NCBI GenBank assembly: GCA_003151235.1
Contig: PLWZ01000066.1
Span: 1-64,000, forward strand
Direction: 5' to 3'
Length of the DNA: 64,000 bases
Source of the DNA: Acidimicrobiaceae bacterium
GTDB taxonomy: Bacteria > Actinomycetota > Acidimicrobiia > Acidimicrobiales > RAAP-2
The notes under the pieces were generated by a model. The model did not search any database and was not told the DNA's origin. It saw nothing but the letters and a program-made list of their open reading frames with translations. The stretch's first letter is position 1. Every line of letters begins with the position of its first letter. This document shows, piece by piece, positions 24,615 to 34,134 of this stretch. The position numbers were made by a program, and so were the translations under genes.

Positions 24615-25979
24615 ATGGATCAGGCAAACGAGCGCCGAGTGACCAACCGGCCGGTCGACCGCCGGACGATGCTGAAGGGGATGGGGGCCGGCGCACTCGC
24701 CATCGGCGCCGGGCAGGTCATCGGTGAACTCGCCCTGGCCAAGCCGGCCTTCGCGGCCACCAGCTCCACTCCGATCAAGATCGCGTACATCAGCCCGAGG
24801 ACCGGTGCGTTCGCCGACTTCTCGATCTCGGACTCCTACGTCTTGTCCAAGATCCGATCGTCGTCGGCATACGCGAAGGGGGTCACCGTCGGGGGCAAGC
24901 ACTACAGCATCGACATCGTCACGGCCGACACTCAGTCCGACCCCAACCGGGCCGCGCAGGTGGCCCAGCAGCTGATCCAGCAGCAGAACGTCGACCTGAT
25001 CCTCACGACGTCGACCCCCGAGACCACCGTCCCGGTCGCGACGGCCGCCCAGCAGCTGAAGACCCCGTGCCTCGGCACGGTGTGCCCGTGGGAGGCCTGG
25101 TACGCGGGCCTGGGTGGCAACCCGGGCAGCCCGACGACCAACTTCAGCTACAACGCCATGTTCTTCTTCGGGCTGAAGGAGTTCGCCGGGACCTTCCTGC
25201 CGATGTGGAAGCGCATCGAGAACAGCACGCACGCCGCGAAGGTGTTCGCCGGGATGTTCCCGAACGACGACGACGGCAACGCCTTCCGCATGGGCTTCCC
25301 CCCGTACGCGGAAGCGGCCGGATACACCTACATCGATGGCGGCGCCTACACCGACGGCACGACCGACTACAGCGCCATGATCGAGAAGTTCAAGGCGGGT
25401 GGGGCCGAGTTCTTCGTGAACTGCCCGATCCCGCCCGACTTCAACACGTTCTGGAAGCAGGCCGTCCAGGCCGACTTCCGACCGAAGCTGGCCACGGTGG
25501 CCAAGGTCATGCTGTTCCCGAGCGACGCGGTCGCTCTCGGCAGGCTGTCCAACAACATCGCCACCGACGCCTGGTGGACGCCCTACGGGCCCTACAAGTC
25601 CTCGCTGACCGGTGAGACGGCGGCCAAGCTAGCGTCGGACTTCGAGCACTCGACGGGCAGCGAATGGGTCGACTCGCTCGGTTCGTCGTACTCGCTCTTC
25701 GAGGTGGCGATCGAAGCGCTCAAGGCTTCCGACGACCCCCATGACCACGCGCAGGTGGCCAACAATCTGCAGAAGGTCAGCTACAGCGGCATCAGCGGAC
25801 CCATCGACTTCGGTGCCGGTCCGGCACCGGGGGTCGGGATCATCAAGCCGGTCGGTGTCCAATGGAAGCCGGGCAAGAAGCTCTTCGGGAAGAAGTTCCC
25901 CTGGCAAGAGTTCGTCGTCGACAACTCGCTGAACAAGGACATCCCGATCAACGGCGACCTGGTGGCCACCAACACCTGA
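24615..25979 (+). CDS. Branched-chain-type ABC transporter solute-binding protein
   Basis: A 454-residue periplasmic-binding-protein-like exported protein. The N-terminus VDRRTMLKGMGAGALAIGAGQ has a twin-arginine-like signal and an AFA cleavage site near residue 49. The mature part has the type I fold of LivK relatives (IKIAYISPRTGAFADF, DPNRAAQVAQQLIQQQNVDLIL, TTDYSAMIEKFKAGGAEFF). A GGGGAA ribosome site precedes the ATG. It is first in an operon with livG-, livF-, livH- and livM-like genes and an aromatic aldehyde dehydrogenase, so an aromatic ligand rather than leucine is inferred. Confidence 0.9.
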   Translation: MDQANERRVTNRPVDRRTMLKGMGAGALAIGAGQVIGELALAKPAFAATSSTPIKIAYISPRTGAFADFSISDSYVLSKIRSSSAYAKGVTVGGKHYSIDIVTADTQSDPNRAAQVAQQLIQQQNVDLILTTSTPETTVPVATAAQQLKTPCLGTVCPWEAWYAGLGGNPGSPTTNFSYNAMFFFGLKEFAGTFLPMWKRIENSTHAAKVFAGMFPNDDDGNAFRMGFPPYAEAAGYTYIDGGAYTDGTTDYSAMIEKFKAGGAEFFVNCPIPPDFNTFWKQAVQADFRPKLATVAKVMLFPSDAVALGRLSNNIATDAWWTPYGPYKSSLTGETAAKLASDFEHSTGSEWVDSLGSSYSLFEVAIEALKASDDPHDHAQVANNLQKVSYSGISGPIDFGAGPAPGVGIIKPVGVQWKPGKKLFGKKFPWQEFVVDNSLNKDIPINGDLVATNT

Positions 25980-25986
25980 GGCGAAG

Positions 25987-26730
25987 GTGGCCGCCCTCCT
26001 CGAACTCGTACATATCTCCAAGCGGTTCGGGGGGGTGGTCGTCGCCGACGACGTATCGGTCAGCGTCGAACCAGGCGAAGCCATCGGCGTCCTCGGCCCC
26101 AACGGGGCCGGCAAGACGACCCTGTTCGGAATGATCTCGGGCGACGTGCGTCCCGATTCGGGTGAGGTCCACTTCGCGGGCCACGTGGTGAACCGGCTCG
26201 ACTCGGCCGCACGCTGTCGGTTGGGGATCGGGCGCACCTATCAAATCCCCAAGCCCTTCGAGCGGATGAGCGTCTTCGAGAATGTGCTCGTGGCCGCCCA
26301 GCAGGGTGCCCAGACGCGCGGTCCGGAAAGCCACCAAAGCGCGATCTCGACGCTCGAGCGCTCGGGGTTGCTGGACAAGGCCAACCGCAGTGCCGGGTCG
26401 CTCGGGCTGCTCGACCGCAAGCGGCTCGAGCTGGCCCGCACGTTGGCAACCCGACCCAAGCTCCTCCTCCTTGACGAGGTGGCTGGGGGCCTGACCGACC
26501 CCGAGATGCATGAGCTCGTCGCCGTCGTGCGGGCCATCCGAGACGAGGGGACTGCGGTCGTCTGGATCGAGCATGTGGTCCGGGCGCTCGTCGGCGCGGT
26601 GGAACGTCTGCTCTGCCTTTCCGGGGGGACGTTCATCGCCGATGGCGAACCGCGAGCCGTGCTGGAGAGCCCGGCGGTGCGCGAGGTCTATCTGGGCACA
26701 GAGGAGCTGGCGATTGAGGGATCGGTGTGA
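25987..26730 (+). CDS. LivG-like ABC ATPase
   Basis: A 247-residue ATPase: Walker A GPNGAGKTTLFG, Q-loop RTYQIPKPFERMSVFENVLVAA typical of LivG. The signature is weakened to LGLLDRKRLELARTL, where LSGGQ would be expected (serine and both glycines replaced). Walker B is LLLLDEVAGGL and the switch His lies in IEHVV. The variant signature is common in LivG proteins (YGxQRRLEIARAL). GTG start, seven bases after the binding-protein stop. Confidence 0.9.
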   Translation: MAALLELVHISKRFGGVVVADDVSVSVEPGEAIGVLGPNGAGKTTLFGMISGDVRPDSGEVHFAGHVVNRLDSAARCRLGIGRTYQIPKPFERMSVFENVLVAAQQGAQTRGPESHQSAISTLERSGLLDKANRSAGSLGLLDRKRLELARTLATRPKLLLLDEVAGGLTDPEMHELVAVVRAIRDEGTAVVWIEHVVRALVGAVERLLCLSGGTFIADGEPRAVLESPAVREVYLGTEELAIEGSV

Positions 26731-27479
26731 CCACGCCGGGCCAATCGCTGCTCGAGGTCGAGAACCTGACGGTCCACCACGGTCAGCTGTGCGCCGTCAA
26801 CGACGTCAGCTTCACGCTCAGCGCGGGCGAGACCTTCGCGATCATCGGGGCCAACGGCGCCGGCAAGTCGACGATGTTGCGCACGATCGTCGGGCTCCAT
26901 CCGGCCACCTCGGGCCGGATCCTCCTGGACGGGACCGACGTGTCGGCGACCCCGACGAGCAAGCGGCTCTCCAAGGGCCTCGCCCTGGTTCCCGAGGGAA
27001 GGCGCCTGTTCCCCTCCCTGACCGTCGAGGAGAACCTGAAGGTCGGCACGCACCGGGCCCGTCCGGGCCCGTTCGACATCGAACGGGTCTACGCGCTGTT
27101 CCCGTGGATGGTCGCCCGCAAGCGCCAGCGCGCCGCGAGGTTGTCGGGGGGCGAGCAACAGGCCGTCGCGATCGGTCGGGCGCTCGTGGCCAATCCCCGC
27201 GTCCTGTTGCTCGACGAGCTCTCGCTCGGGCTGGCCCCGGTCGTGGTCCAGCGCATCTATGCTCTCCTGCCCGAGCTCCTGGCCGACGGCGTGACGATCC
27301 TGTTGGTCGAGCAGGACGTGACCCAGGCCATGCGGGTGGCGTCGAGGGTGCTGTGCCTATTGGAGGGTCGCACCACGCTGGTCGGGAGCCCGAAGGAGCT
27401 GACCCGGGCCCAGATCGAGGGCGCCTACTTCGGGCTGGCGGACGAGCGCGAAACCACGGTGGAGTCGATGCCGCCGTGA
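26727..27479 (+). CDS. LivF-like ABC ATPase
   Basis: A 250-residue ATPase: Walker A GANGAGKSTMLRT, LVPEGRRLFPSLTVEENL (the LivF hallmark), signature LSGGEQQAVAIGRAL, Walker B VLLLDELSLGLAP, switch region LLVEQDVTQAM. Together with LivG it drives the importer. The GTG start overlaps the LivG stop by four bases, and its own stop overlaps the LivH start. Confidence 0.93.
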   Translation: MTTPGQSLLEVENLTVHHGQLCAVNDVSFTLSAGETFAIIGANGAGKSTMLRTIVGLHPATSGRILLDGTDVSATPTSKRLSKGLALVPEGRRLFPSLTVEENLKVGTHRARPGPFDIERVYALFPWMVARKRQRAARLSGGEQQAVAIGRALVANPRVLLLDELSLGLAPVVVQRIYALLPELLADGVTILLVEQDVTQAMRVASRVLCLLEGRTTLVGSPKELTRAQIEGAYFGLADERETTVESMPP

Positions 27480-28348
27480 CCTGGCTCAACGCGGTGATCC
27501 AGGGGATCCTCATCGGTGGCTTCTACGCGCTGTTCGCGTGCGGGCTGTCGCTGCTCTTCGGGGTGATGGGGATCATCAACCTCGCCCACGGTGACTTCGC
27601 GGTGATCGCCGGTTACGTGGCGGTGATCCTCGTTCCCCAGACCCACCTGCCGATGGTCTTCGGCTTCCTCGTCGTCGTGCCGATCTTCGCCCTGGGTGGC
27701 TACATCTTGCAGCGAACCATCTTCCAGGCGGCGCTGAACCGTGGCGACCCCCTCACGATCCTGCTGGTCACCTTCGGCCTCTCGATCATCACCGAGAACG
27801 CGCTGCTCCAGGCCTTCTCCTCCAACGGCCAGTCGCTCAACATCGGGAACCTGATCACCGACTCGATCAACCCTTCCAACGTCATCTCGATCTCGGACAT
27901 ATCGCTGGTCGTGTTGATCGTGGCGGTCGTGGTCCTCGGCGGCCTCCAGCTGATGTTGTCCCGGACCGCGACGGGCCGGACCATCAGGGCGGTCGCGGAC
28001 GACCGGGAGGCCGCCGAACTGGTTGGCATTAACTACCGCCACGTGTTCGGCATCGCGGCCGCCATCGCGCTTGCGACCGTCGCCCTGGCCGGTCTGGCGT
28101 CGGGGATGATCACCGAGTTCGCGCCGACGAGCGGGACCAACAACCTGCTGTTCGCGTTCGAGGCGGTGGTCATCGGCGGCATCGGCTCGCTGTGGGGGAC
28201 CCTGGTCGGCGGAATCGTGCTCGGCGTCGCGCAACAGATCGGTGCGCAGATCAACCCGGCATATCAAATCCTGGCCGGCCACCTGGTGTTCCTGGCCGTG
28301 CTGGCGTTCCGCTCCCGCGGGCTGTTCGCGGTGCGAGAGGCCGCCTGA
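27476..28348 (+). CDS. LivH-like ABC permease
   Basis: A 290-residue membrane protein with about eight helices. It carries the LivH hallmarks LIGGFYALFACGLSLLFGVMGIINLAHGDF at the start, GRTIRAVADDREAAELVGIN (cytoplasmic coupling loop) and EAVVIGGIGSLWGTLVGG near the end. It starts at GTG inside the LivF stop and ends on the LivM start, so translation is coupled throughout. Confidence 0.93.
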   Translation: MTWLNAVIQGILIGGFYALFACGLSLLFGVMGIINLAHGDFAVIAGYVAVILVPQTHLPMVFGFLVVVPIFALGGYILQRTIFQAALNRGDPLTILLVTFGLSIITENALLQAFSSNGQSLNIGNLITDSINPSNVISISDISLVVLIVAVVVLGGLQLMLSRTATGRTIRAVADDREAAELVGINYRHVFGIAAAIALATVALAGLASGMITEFAPTSGTNNLLFAFEAVVIGGIGSLWGTLVGGIVLGVAQQIGAQINPAYQILAGHLVFLAVLAFRSRGLFAVREAA

Positions 28349-29445
28349 TGACGACCGCACCCGATCTGCTGAGACCGGACTCCATCGATCGGGCCCAGGC
28401 ATTCCGGATCGGGCGTTCGGCCCGGCCCTCGGGCTGGCTGATCCCGGTGGCGGCCGGCCTGGTGATCCTGCTGGCGTTCATGCCGGCCCTCGTCTCGGCG
28501 GGGGATACCTCGCTGCTCGTGAACGTCTTCATCCTGCTCACGATCTCGACGATGTGGAACCTTCTGGCCGGCTACGCCGGCATGGTGTCGATCGGCCAGC
28601 AGGCCTTCATCGGCCTCGGTGCGTACGCGGTCTTGATCGGGGCCATCCATGGCATGGAGCCGTTCACGGTGATCCCGATCGCCGCGGTCGTCTGCGCCGT
28701 GATCGCCCTGCCCATCTCGGTGCTCGTGTTCCGCACGCGGGGCGGCTATTTCGCAATCGCGACCTGGGTGGTCGCGAGCACCGCCGAGCTTGTCATCAGC
28801 TCGATCACCTCGATCGGGGGCGGAACGGGCCGGTCGGTGCCGGGACTGGCCAGCCTCAGCCCGTCCCTGTACGGGCACATCACCTACTGGTCGTCGCTGG
28901 CCGTCGTGGTCGTGTCGCTCGCGATCACCTACCTGCTGCTGCGCAGCCGGCTCGGACTGGTGCTCGCCGCCGTGCGCGACGACGAGGACGGGGCCCGGGC
29001 GGCCGGCGCCCGGGTGATGACGGCGCGCCGCATCGTGTTCATGGTGGCCGCCCTCGGCTGCGGCGCCGCCGGAGCGCTCCTGGCCGTGAGCCAGCTGCAG
29101 GTCCAACCGGCGTCGGTGTTCAGCGTGCAGTTCTCGGCCGAGATCATCTTCGTCACCCTGATCGGGGGCATGGGCACGATCGAGGGACCGATCATCGGCA
29201 CGATCATCTACTTCGCCCTGCAGCAGAACCTGGCCCAGCACGGCGCGTGGTACCTGATCATCGTGGGCACCGTGGCGGTCGTCATCGCCATCTGGCTGCC
29301 TCGCGGATTGTGGGGGACGGCCACCCGCCGGCTGCGATTCGAGTTCTTCCCGGTCGGATACCACGTCCTCCCGCTGAAGTCGCAGAAGAAACCGAGTACA
29401 CCCGGAGCCGGGGCGACGCAGCCTGCGGGCGCCTCCGACGGCTGA
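28348..29445 (+). CDS. LivM-like ABC permease
   Basis: A 365-residue permease with an N-terminal cytoplasmic segment of about 30 residues, then helices with NLLAGYAGMVSIGQQAFIGLGAYAV, RTRGGYFAIATWVVAS, VRDDEDGARAAGARVM and TLIGGMGTIEGPIIG. This is the LivM pattern. The C-terminal 30 residues are polar and Lys/Pro-rich. It completes the importer and is followed after 34 bases by the aldehyde dehydrogenase. Confidence 0.93.
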   Translation: MTTAPDLLRPDSIDRAQAFRIGRSARPSGWLIPVAAGLVILLAFMPALVSAGDTSLLVNVFILLTISTMWNLLAGYAGMVSIGQQAFIGLGAYAVLIGAIHGMEPFTVIPIAAVVCAVIALPISVLVFRTRGGYFAIATWVVASTAELVISSITSIGGGTGRSVPGLASLSPSLYGHITYWSSLAVVVVSLAITYLLLRSRLGLVLAAVRDDEDGARAAGARVMTARRIVFMVAALGCGAAGALLAVSQLQVQPASVFSVQFSAEIIFVTLIGGMGTIEGPIIGTIIYFALQQNLAQHGAWYLIIVGTVAVVIAIWLPRGLWGTATRRLRFEFFPVGYHVLPLKSQKKPSTPGAGATQPAGASDG

Positions 29446-29479
29446 GCCCGTTCACGTTGGATCCCGAGAGGAGAACCTG

Positions 29480-30940
29480 ATGGCGTTGCTGGACCAGGAC
29501 ACCTGGCAGTCGAAGATCTACCTGGACGGTTGGACCAAGGGAGGGGGCGGCGACTACGAGGTCGTCGAGCCGGCCACCGGCGAGTCGCTCGGCCGCCTCG
29601 GCCTGGCCACCCCCGATGACGTCGCGAGGGCCACCGAGCGGGCCTCCGAGGCGCAGGTGGCCTGGGCGGCCGCCCCCTATCTCGCCCGGGCCGCCGTCCT
29701 GCGCAAGGCCGGCGACCTGTGGGCGGCCAACGCGGCCGAGGTCGAGCAGTGGATCATCCGCGAGGGCGGTTCGATCCCCCCGAAGGCCCAGCTGGAGACC
29801 CACGTCGCCGAGGGCGAGTGTCACGAGGCGGCGGCACTGGCGGCGCAGCCCTTCGGGGAGATCCTGCGCAGCGAGGCGCCGCGGCTCAGCTTCTCGCGCC
29901 GGATGCCCGCCGGCGTCGTGGCCATCATCGCACCGTTCAACGTACCGCTCATCCTCGCCATCCGGTCGGTGGCCCCCGCGCTCGCCCTCGGGAACTCGGT
30001 GGTGTTGAAGCCGGACCCCCGCACCGCTGTGTGCGGTGGGGTCGCCATCGCCCGGGTGTTGGAGGAGGCCGGGCTGCCCGACGGCCTGTTCCACGTGCTG
30101 CCGGGCGGGGTCGACGTGGGCGAGGCGCTCGTCTCGGACCCCCGGGTGCGCATCATCTCGTTCACCGGATCGTCGCGGGCGGGCCGGCTCGTCGGGGCCG
30201 CGGCGGCCAAGCATCTGAAGCGGGTCCACCTCGAGCTCGGCGGGAACTCCGCCCTCGTGGTCATGGGTGACGTCGACCTGGAGAAGGCGGTCTCGGTGGG
30301 GGCGTTCGGTTCGTTCCTCCACCAGGGCCAGATCTGCATGACCACCGGGCGCCACATCGTCGAGGACTCGATCGTGAAGGAGTACGGCGCGCTGCTGGCG
30401 GAACACGCCGACCACCTTCCGGTCGGGAACCCGGCGACCGACCAGGTCGCTCTCGGCCCGATCATCGACGCGGCCCAGCGGGACAACATCGACCGTTTGG
30501 TGAAGGCGAGCGTCGAGCAGGGCGCGACGTTGGCCGCCGGCGGCACCTACGAGGGCCTCTTCTACCGCCCGACCGTGCTGACCGACGTCCCGCTGACCGC
30601 CCCCGCCTACGCCGAGGAGGTCTTCGGCCCGGTGGCGCCGGTGGTCGGCTTCTCGTCCCTCGACGAGGCGGTCGCGATGGCGTCGGACACCCCCTACGGC
30701 CTGTCGCTGTCGATCCTCTCGGGCGACGCCATGGCGGCGCTCGAGCTAGCCGAGCGGATCCCGACCGGCGCCATTCACATCAACGACCAGACCGTCGCGG
30801 ACGAGGCCGTCATCCCCTTCGGCGGCGTCGGTGACTCGGGCAACGGCTCTCGCTTCGGCGGGTCCCGGGCCAACCTCGATGCCTTCACCGAGGTCCAGTG
30901 GGTGACCGCGCAGAGCAAGCTGCCCGACTACCCGTTCTGA
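29480..30940 (+). CDS. Aromatic aldehyde dehydrogenase (benzaldehyde/vanillin type)
   Basis: A 486-residue NAD(P)-dependent aldehyde dehydrogenase. It has PFNVPLILAIRSVAPALALGNSVVLKPDPRT (cofactor site), ISFTGSSRAGR, the Glu in HLELGGNSALVV, and the catalytic Cys in FLHQGQICMTTGRHIVED. The HQGQICM form and SFSRRMPAGVVAIIAPFN resemble XylC/vanillin dehydrogenases. A GAGAGGAG site precedes the ATG. At the end of the importer operon and facing pobA, it probably oxidises hydroxybenzaldehyde-type substrates to the acid that PobA uses. Confidence 0.9.
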   Translation: MALLDQDTWQSKIYLDGWTKGGGGDYEVVEPATGESLGRLGLATPDDVARATERASEAQVAWAAAPYLARAAVLRKAGDLWAANAAEVEQWIIREGGSIPPKAQLETHVAEGECHEAAALAAQPFGEILRSEAPRLSFSRRMPAGVVAIIAPFNVPLILAIRSVAPALALGNSVVLKPDPRTAVCGGVAIARVLEEAGLPDGLFHVLPGGVDVGEALVSDPRVRIISFTGSSRAGRLVGAAAAKHLKRVHLELGGNSALVVMGDVDLEKAVSVGAFGSFLHQGQICMTTGRHIVEDSIVKEYGALLAEHADHLPVGNPATDQVALGPIIDAAQRDNIDRLVKASVEQGATLAAGGTYEGLFYRPTVLTDVPLTAPAYAEEVFGPVAPVVGFSSLDEAVAMASDTPYGLSLSILSGDAMAALELAERIPTGAIHINDQTVADEAVIPFGGVGDSGNGSRFGGSRANLDAFTEVQWVTAQSKLPDYPF

Positions 30941-30953
30941 TCCCCGGGCACCC

Positions 30954-32138
30954 TCACGCGAGGGGCAGGCCCACGTAGTTCTCGGCGATCGTGTGCTGCA
31001 TCGCAGCCGAGGTGGCTACGTAGCGCTGCCTGGCCCGCTGGACGCGCGACGCGAACGGGTCGCGCTCGGGCAGGACATGCATCAACTCGGTCATGGTGTT
31101 TGAGAAGTCCTGGACGCGCCAGACGCGCTTCAGGCAGTGCTCCGAGTAGCGGTCGAGCCCCGAACCCTCGCCGCGGTGGAACCAGTCCGCCAACGCCCGG
31201 GCCAGGATCGTCACGTCCGCGATGGCCAGGTTCATGCCCTTCGCACCGGTCGGGGGGACGATGTGGGCGGCGTCGCCGGCCAGGTACAGGCGCCCGAATT
31301 GCATCGGTTCGCAGACGTAGCTGCGCATCGCGGTGATGGCCTTCTCGACGATCGGACCCTCATGCAGCGTCCATCCGGGAGAGGCCAGGCGGATCTGCAG
31401 CTCCTCCCAGATCCGCTCGTCGGGCCAGTTGGCGATGTCCTCGTGCGGGTCGACCTGGATGTAGAGGCGGGACAGCTCGGGGGAGCGCAGGCTGTGGAGG
31501 GCGAAACCGCGTGGGTGGAACGCGTAGATGAGCTCGTCGGTGGACGGGGCGACCGACGCCAGCATGCCGAGCCAGCCGAACGGGTACTCGCGCTCGAACT
31601 CGGTCAGCACGTCGGTGGGGATCGCGCCGCGGCAGACCCCGTGGAAACCGTCGCATCCCGCCACCACCTGGCAGCCCAGCACGTGGTCGGTGCCATCGTG
31701 GCGGAAGGTGATCGACGGGTTCTCCCCGTCGACGCCGTTGGGCGTGACGTCGGTCGCCTCGAACAGCACCGTCCCGCCGGCGTCGAGCCGGGCCGAGATG
31801 AGGTCCTTGACCACCTCTTGTTGGCCATAGACGGTGATGCGCCGGCCGCCGGTCAACGTCGCGAAGTCGATCCGGTGCCGCTCGCCGTCGAACTGCAGGT
31901 TGACCCCTTCGTGGACGGCCCCCTCGGCGAGCATGCGGGCGCCGACACCGGTCTCGCGCAACAGGTCGCTCGAGCCTTGCTCGAGGACGCCCGCCCGGAC
32001 CCTCGTCTCGACGTAGGAGCGGGAGCGCTGTTCGAGGACCACGCTGTCGATGCCCTCTTTGTGGAGCAGGTGCGAGAGTACGAGGCCGGCCGGTCCGGCG
32101 CCCACGATGCCCACCTGGGTCTCCATGTTCGCCGTCAT
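30954..32138 (-). CDS. pobA: 4-hydroxybenzoate 3-monooxygenase
   Basis: A 394-residue class A flavoprotein monooxygenase that converts 4-hydroxybenzoate to protocatechuate with NAD(P)H and O2. It shows VGIVGAGPAGLVLSHLLHKEG (FAD dinucleotide motif), LEQRSRSYVETRVRAGVLEQ, VVAGCDGFHGVCR (the DG motif) and YLAGDAAHIVPPTGAKGMNLAI. Length is exactly that of PobA. It is the last gene of the minus-strand pca operon, five bases after the IclR regulator. Two ATGs, at 32138 and 32126, are possible starts. Confidence 0.95.
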   Translation of the reverse strand: MTANMETQVGIVGAGPAGLVLSHLLHKEGIDSVVLEQRSRSYVETRVRAGVLEQGSSDLLRETGVGARMLAEGAVHEGVNLQFDGERHRIDFATLTGGRRITVYGQQEVVKDLISARLDAGGTVLFEATDVTPNGVDGENPSITFRHDGTDHVLGCQVVAGCDGFHGVCRGAIPTDVLTEFEREYPFGWLGMLASVAPSTDELIYAFHPRGFALHSLRSPELSRLYIQVDPHEDIANWPDERIWEELQIRLASPGWTLHEGPIVEKAITAMRSYVCEPMQFGRLYLAGDAAHIVPPTGAKGMNLAIADVTILARALADWFHRGEGSGLDRYSEHCLKRVWRVQDFSNTMTELMHVLPERDPFASRVQRARQRYVATSAAMQHTIAENYVGLPLA

Positions 32139-32143
32139 GGCGC

Positions 32144-32989
32144 TCAGTGCAGCCGGACCCGGCCCGCGGCCATGCTGACCGAGCGGAGGTCGGCATTGAT
32201 CTTCTCCGCGGTTTCGATCAGCTGGACGAGGTACTTGTTCTGGAGCTCGTCGAGCGAGACGCGGCTGGCGTGTGCCGAGACGTTTACCGCCGCGAACGTC
32301 TTCGCGCGGGCGTCGAGGATCGGGACAGCGATCGACCGCAGCCCGTCCTCGAGCTCCTGGTCGACGACGCCGTACCCCTGGTCCCGGGTCTCGGCGAGCA
32401 CCCCGGCCAGACGGCTCCGGCTGGTCACGGTCCGGGGTGTGAGGGCCTGGAGCTCCACCCGCTCGAGGTAGGCCTGCTGGTCCTCCGGGCACAGAGCGGC
32501 CAGCAGCACCCGGCCCATCGACGTGCTGTAGGCGGGGAACCGCGTGCCGACGGTGATGGACACCGTCATGATCCGCTTCGTCGGGACCCGGACCACGTAG
32601 ACGATGTCGTCGCCGTCGAGCACCGCGATCGACGACGACTCCTGGACCGATGCCACGAGCTCCTCCATGTGGGGCACTGCGATCTCGGTCAGACCGAGGC
32701 CCGAGAGGTAGCTGTAGCCGAGCTCGAGGACCCGGGGGCTGAGGGAGAACAGCCGGTTGTCGGTCGTGACATAGCCGAGCACCACCAGCGTGAGGAGGAA
32801 CCGGCGGGCGGCGGCCCTCGTCAACCCGGTGATCCGGGCGACATCGCTCAGGGTGAGCTCGGAGCGACCGGGTCCGAACGCCCGCAGGACCGCCAGGCCG
32901 CGTTCGAGCGACTGGATGTAGTCCGAATGGATGCGGCGGTTGCCCCCCTCCACCTCTCCCGCCGCCGCGTCGGCCGCCCGTTCAGGCAT
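32144..32989 (-). CDS. IclR family regulator of the pca/pob genes
   Basis: A 281-residue regulator: winged helix at about residues 25-85 (SLERGLAVLRAFGPGRSELTLSDVARITGLTRAAARRFLLTL), then the IclR effector domain (VPTKRIMTVSITVGTRFPAYSTSMGRVLLA, DQGYGVVDQELEDGLRSIAVPI). This resembles PcaR/PcaU/PobR. It starts at an ATG overlapping the pcaL stop. An open frame to 33025 exists but would lengthen the overlap. It lies inside the operon it probably controls, through the GTTCG-N5-CGAAC sites. Confidence 0.9.
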   Translation of the reverse strand: MPERAADAAAGEVEGGNRRIHSDYIQSLERGLAVLRAFGPGRSELTLSDVARITGLTRAAARRFLLTLVVLGYVTTDNRLFSLSPRVLELGYSYLSGLGLTEIAVPHMEELVASVQESSSIAVLDGDDIVYVVRVPTKRIMTVSITVGTRFPAYSTSMGRVLLAALCPEDQQAYLERVELQALTPRTVTSRSRLAGVLAETRDQGYGVVDQELEDGLRSIAVPILDARAKTFAAVNVSAHASRVSLDELQNKYLVQLIETAEKINADLRSVSMAAGRVRLH

Positions 32990-34133
32990 CGGCGTCGTCC
33001 TCGAACACCCGCCGGGCGACGGCAAACGCGCTGTTGGCCGCTGGGAACCCGCAATAGATCGCCGTCTGCAACAGGATCTCGGAGATCTCGTCGCGGCTCA
33101 CCCCGTTGCGCTCCGCCCCCCGGATGTGCATCTCGAGCTCGTCGAGACGCCCGAGCGCGACGAGCATGGCCACGGTGATGCAGCTCCGTGTTCGGGAATC
33201 GAGCCCCGGCCGCGTCCAGACCTCGCCCCACGCCATCCGGGAGACCAGGTCCGAGAAACCGGCCGTCGCCGGGGTCCGGCCCCGGTTGGCTCGGTCGACG
33301 TGCTCGTCGCCGAGCACCCGCCGCCGCACCCGGTCGCCGCGTTCGGCCGCCGGACCGCACAGATGCGACAGCACCGCCTCGGTGACCCGAGCGGCCTGCT
33401 CGATGTTGGCCAGATGGGCCGCTCCCGACAGCACGACGAGCGATGATCCCGCGATCCGCTCAGCGAGGTCGTAGGCGGCCTCGGGCCGGACCACCGGGTC
33501 GAGCGCGCCGGCGAGCACCAGTGTCGGCGCACCGATCGCGCCCAGCGGCTCGGCCAGGTCCAGATCGGCCAGGGCCTCGCAACATCCCGCGTACCCCTCG
33601 GCGTCGACCGTCTCGAGCATGGACCGGACCCGCGTCCGGGTCAGCCCTTCGGGGTCGTCGAGCCCCGGTGTGAACCACCGCTGCATCAAGACGTCGAGGA
33701 GCGTGAGGGCACCCTCGGCCCGGACGAGGGTTGCACGCTGCGCCCACGATTCGGGGGTGCCGAAGCGCCGGGCGCTGCAGCAGATCACCAACCGGTCCAC
33801 CCGTGTCGGAGCGTTGGCGGCGACCCACATCGCCACCGCTCCCCCGATCGACAGGCCGCACCACGACGCGCGCTCGACATCGAGTGCGTCCAAGACGCCC
33901 AACGCGTCGCGGCCGAGGAGCTCCAACGTGTACGGGCCCGGCGTGGCCGTCGACTCGCCATGGCCGCGATGGTCGAAGCGGATGACGCGGAACCGTTGGG
34001 CGAAGGCATCGATCTGGTCGTCCCACATCGCCATGGTCGTGCCGAGCGAGTTGGCGAGCACCAGTGCGGGCGCGGCGGCTGGGCCGTCGACCCGGTATGC
34101 GATGGTCGCTCCTTCGTGGGTCACCGTCGGCAC
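32982..34133 (-). CDS. pcaL: Fused 3-oxoadipate enol-lactonase / 4-carboxymuconolactone decarboxylase
   Basis: A 383-residue fusion. Residues 1-250 are an alpha/beta hydrolase (nucleophile Ser in CGLSIGGAVAMW, Asp in LAGALDPVV, His in SGAAHLANIE): the enol-lactonase PcaD. Residues about 260-380 are the decarboxylase PcaC (MAWGEVWTRPGLDSRTRSCITVAML, HIRGAERNGVSRDEISEILLQ, GFPAANSAF). They carry out two successive steps of the protocatechuate branch. The fusion is typical of actinobacteria. It follows pcaB by one base. Confidence 0.95.
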   Translation of the reverse strand: MPTVTHEGATIAYRVDGPAAAPALVLANSLGTTMAMWDDQIDAFAQRFRVIRFDHRGHGESTATPGPYTLELLGRDALGVLDALDVERASWCGLSIGGAVAMWVAANAPTRVDRLVICCSARRFGTPESWAQRATLVRAEGALTLLDVLMQRWFTPGLDDPEGLTRTRVRSMLETVDAEGYAGCCEALADLDLAEPLGAIGAPTLVLAGALDPVVRPEAAYDLAERIAGSSLVVLSGAAHLANIEQAARVTEAVLSHLCGPAAERGDRVRRRVLGDEHVDRANRGRTPATAGFSDLVSRMAWGEVWTRPGLDSRTRSCITVAMLVALGRLDELEMHIRGAERNGVSRDEISEILLQTAIYCGFPAANSAFAVARRVFEDDADA

Positions 34134-34134
34134 G

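Noticed and set aside
26510-27475. N-terminal extension of the LivH frame back to 26510
   Set aside because: It overlaps LivG and LivF and is low-complexity; the GTG at 27476 begins the conserved LivH sequence.
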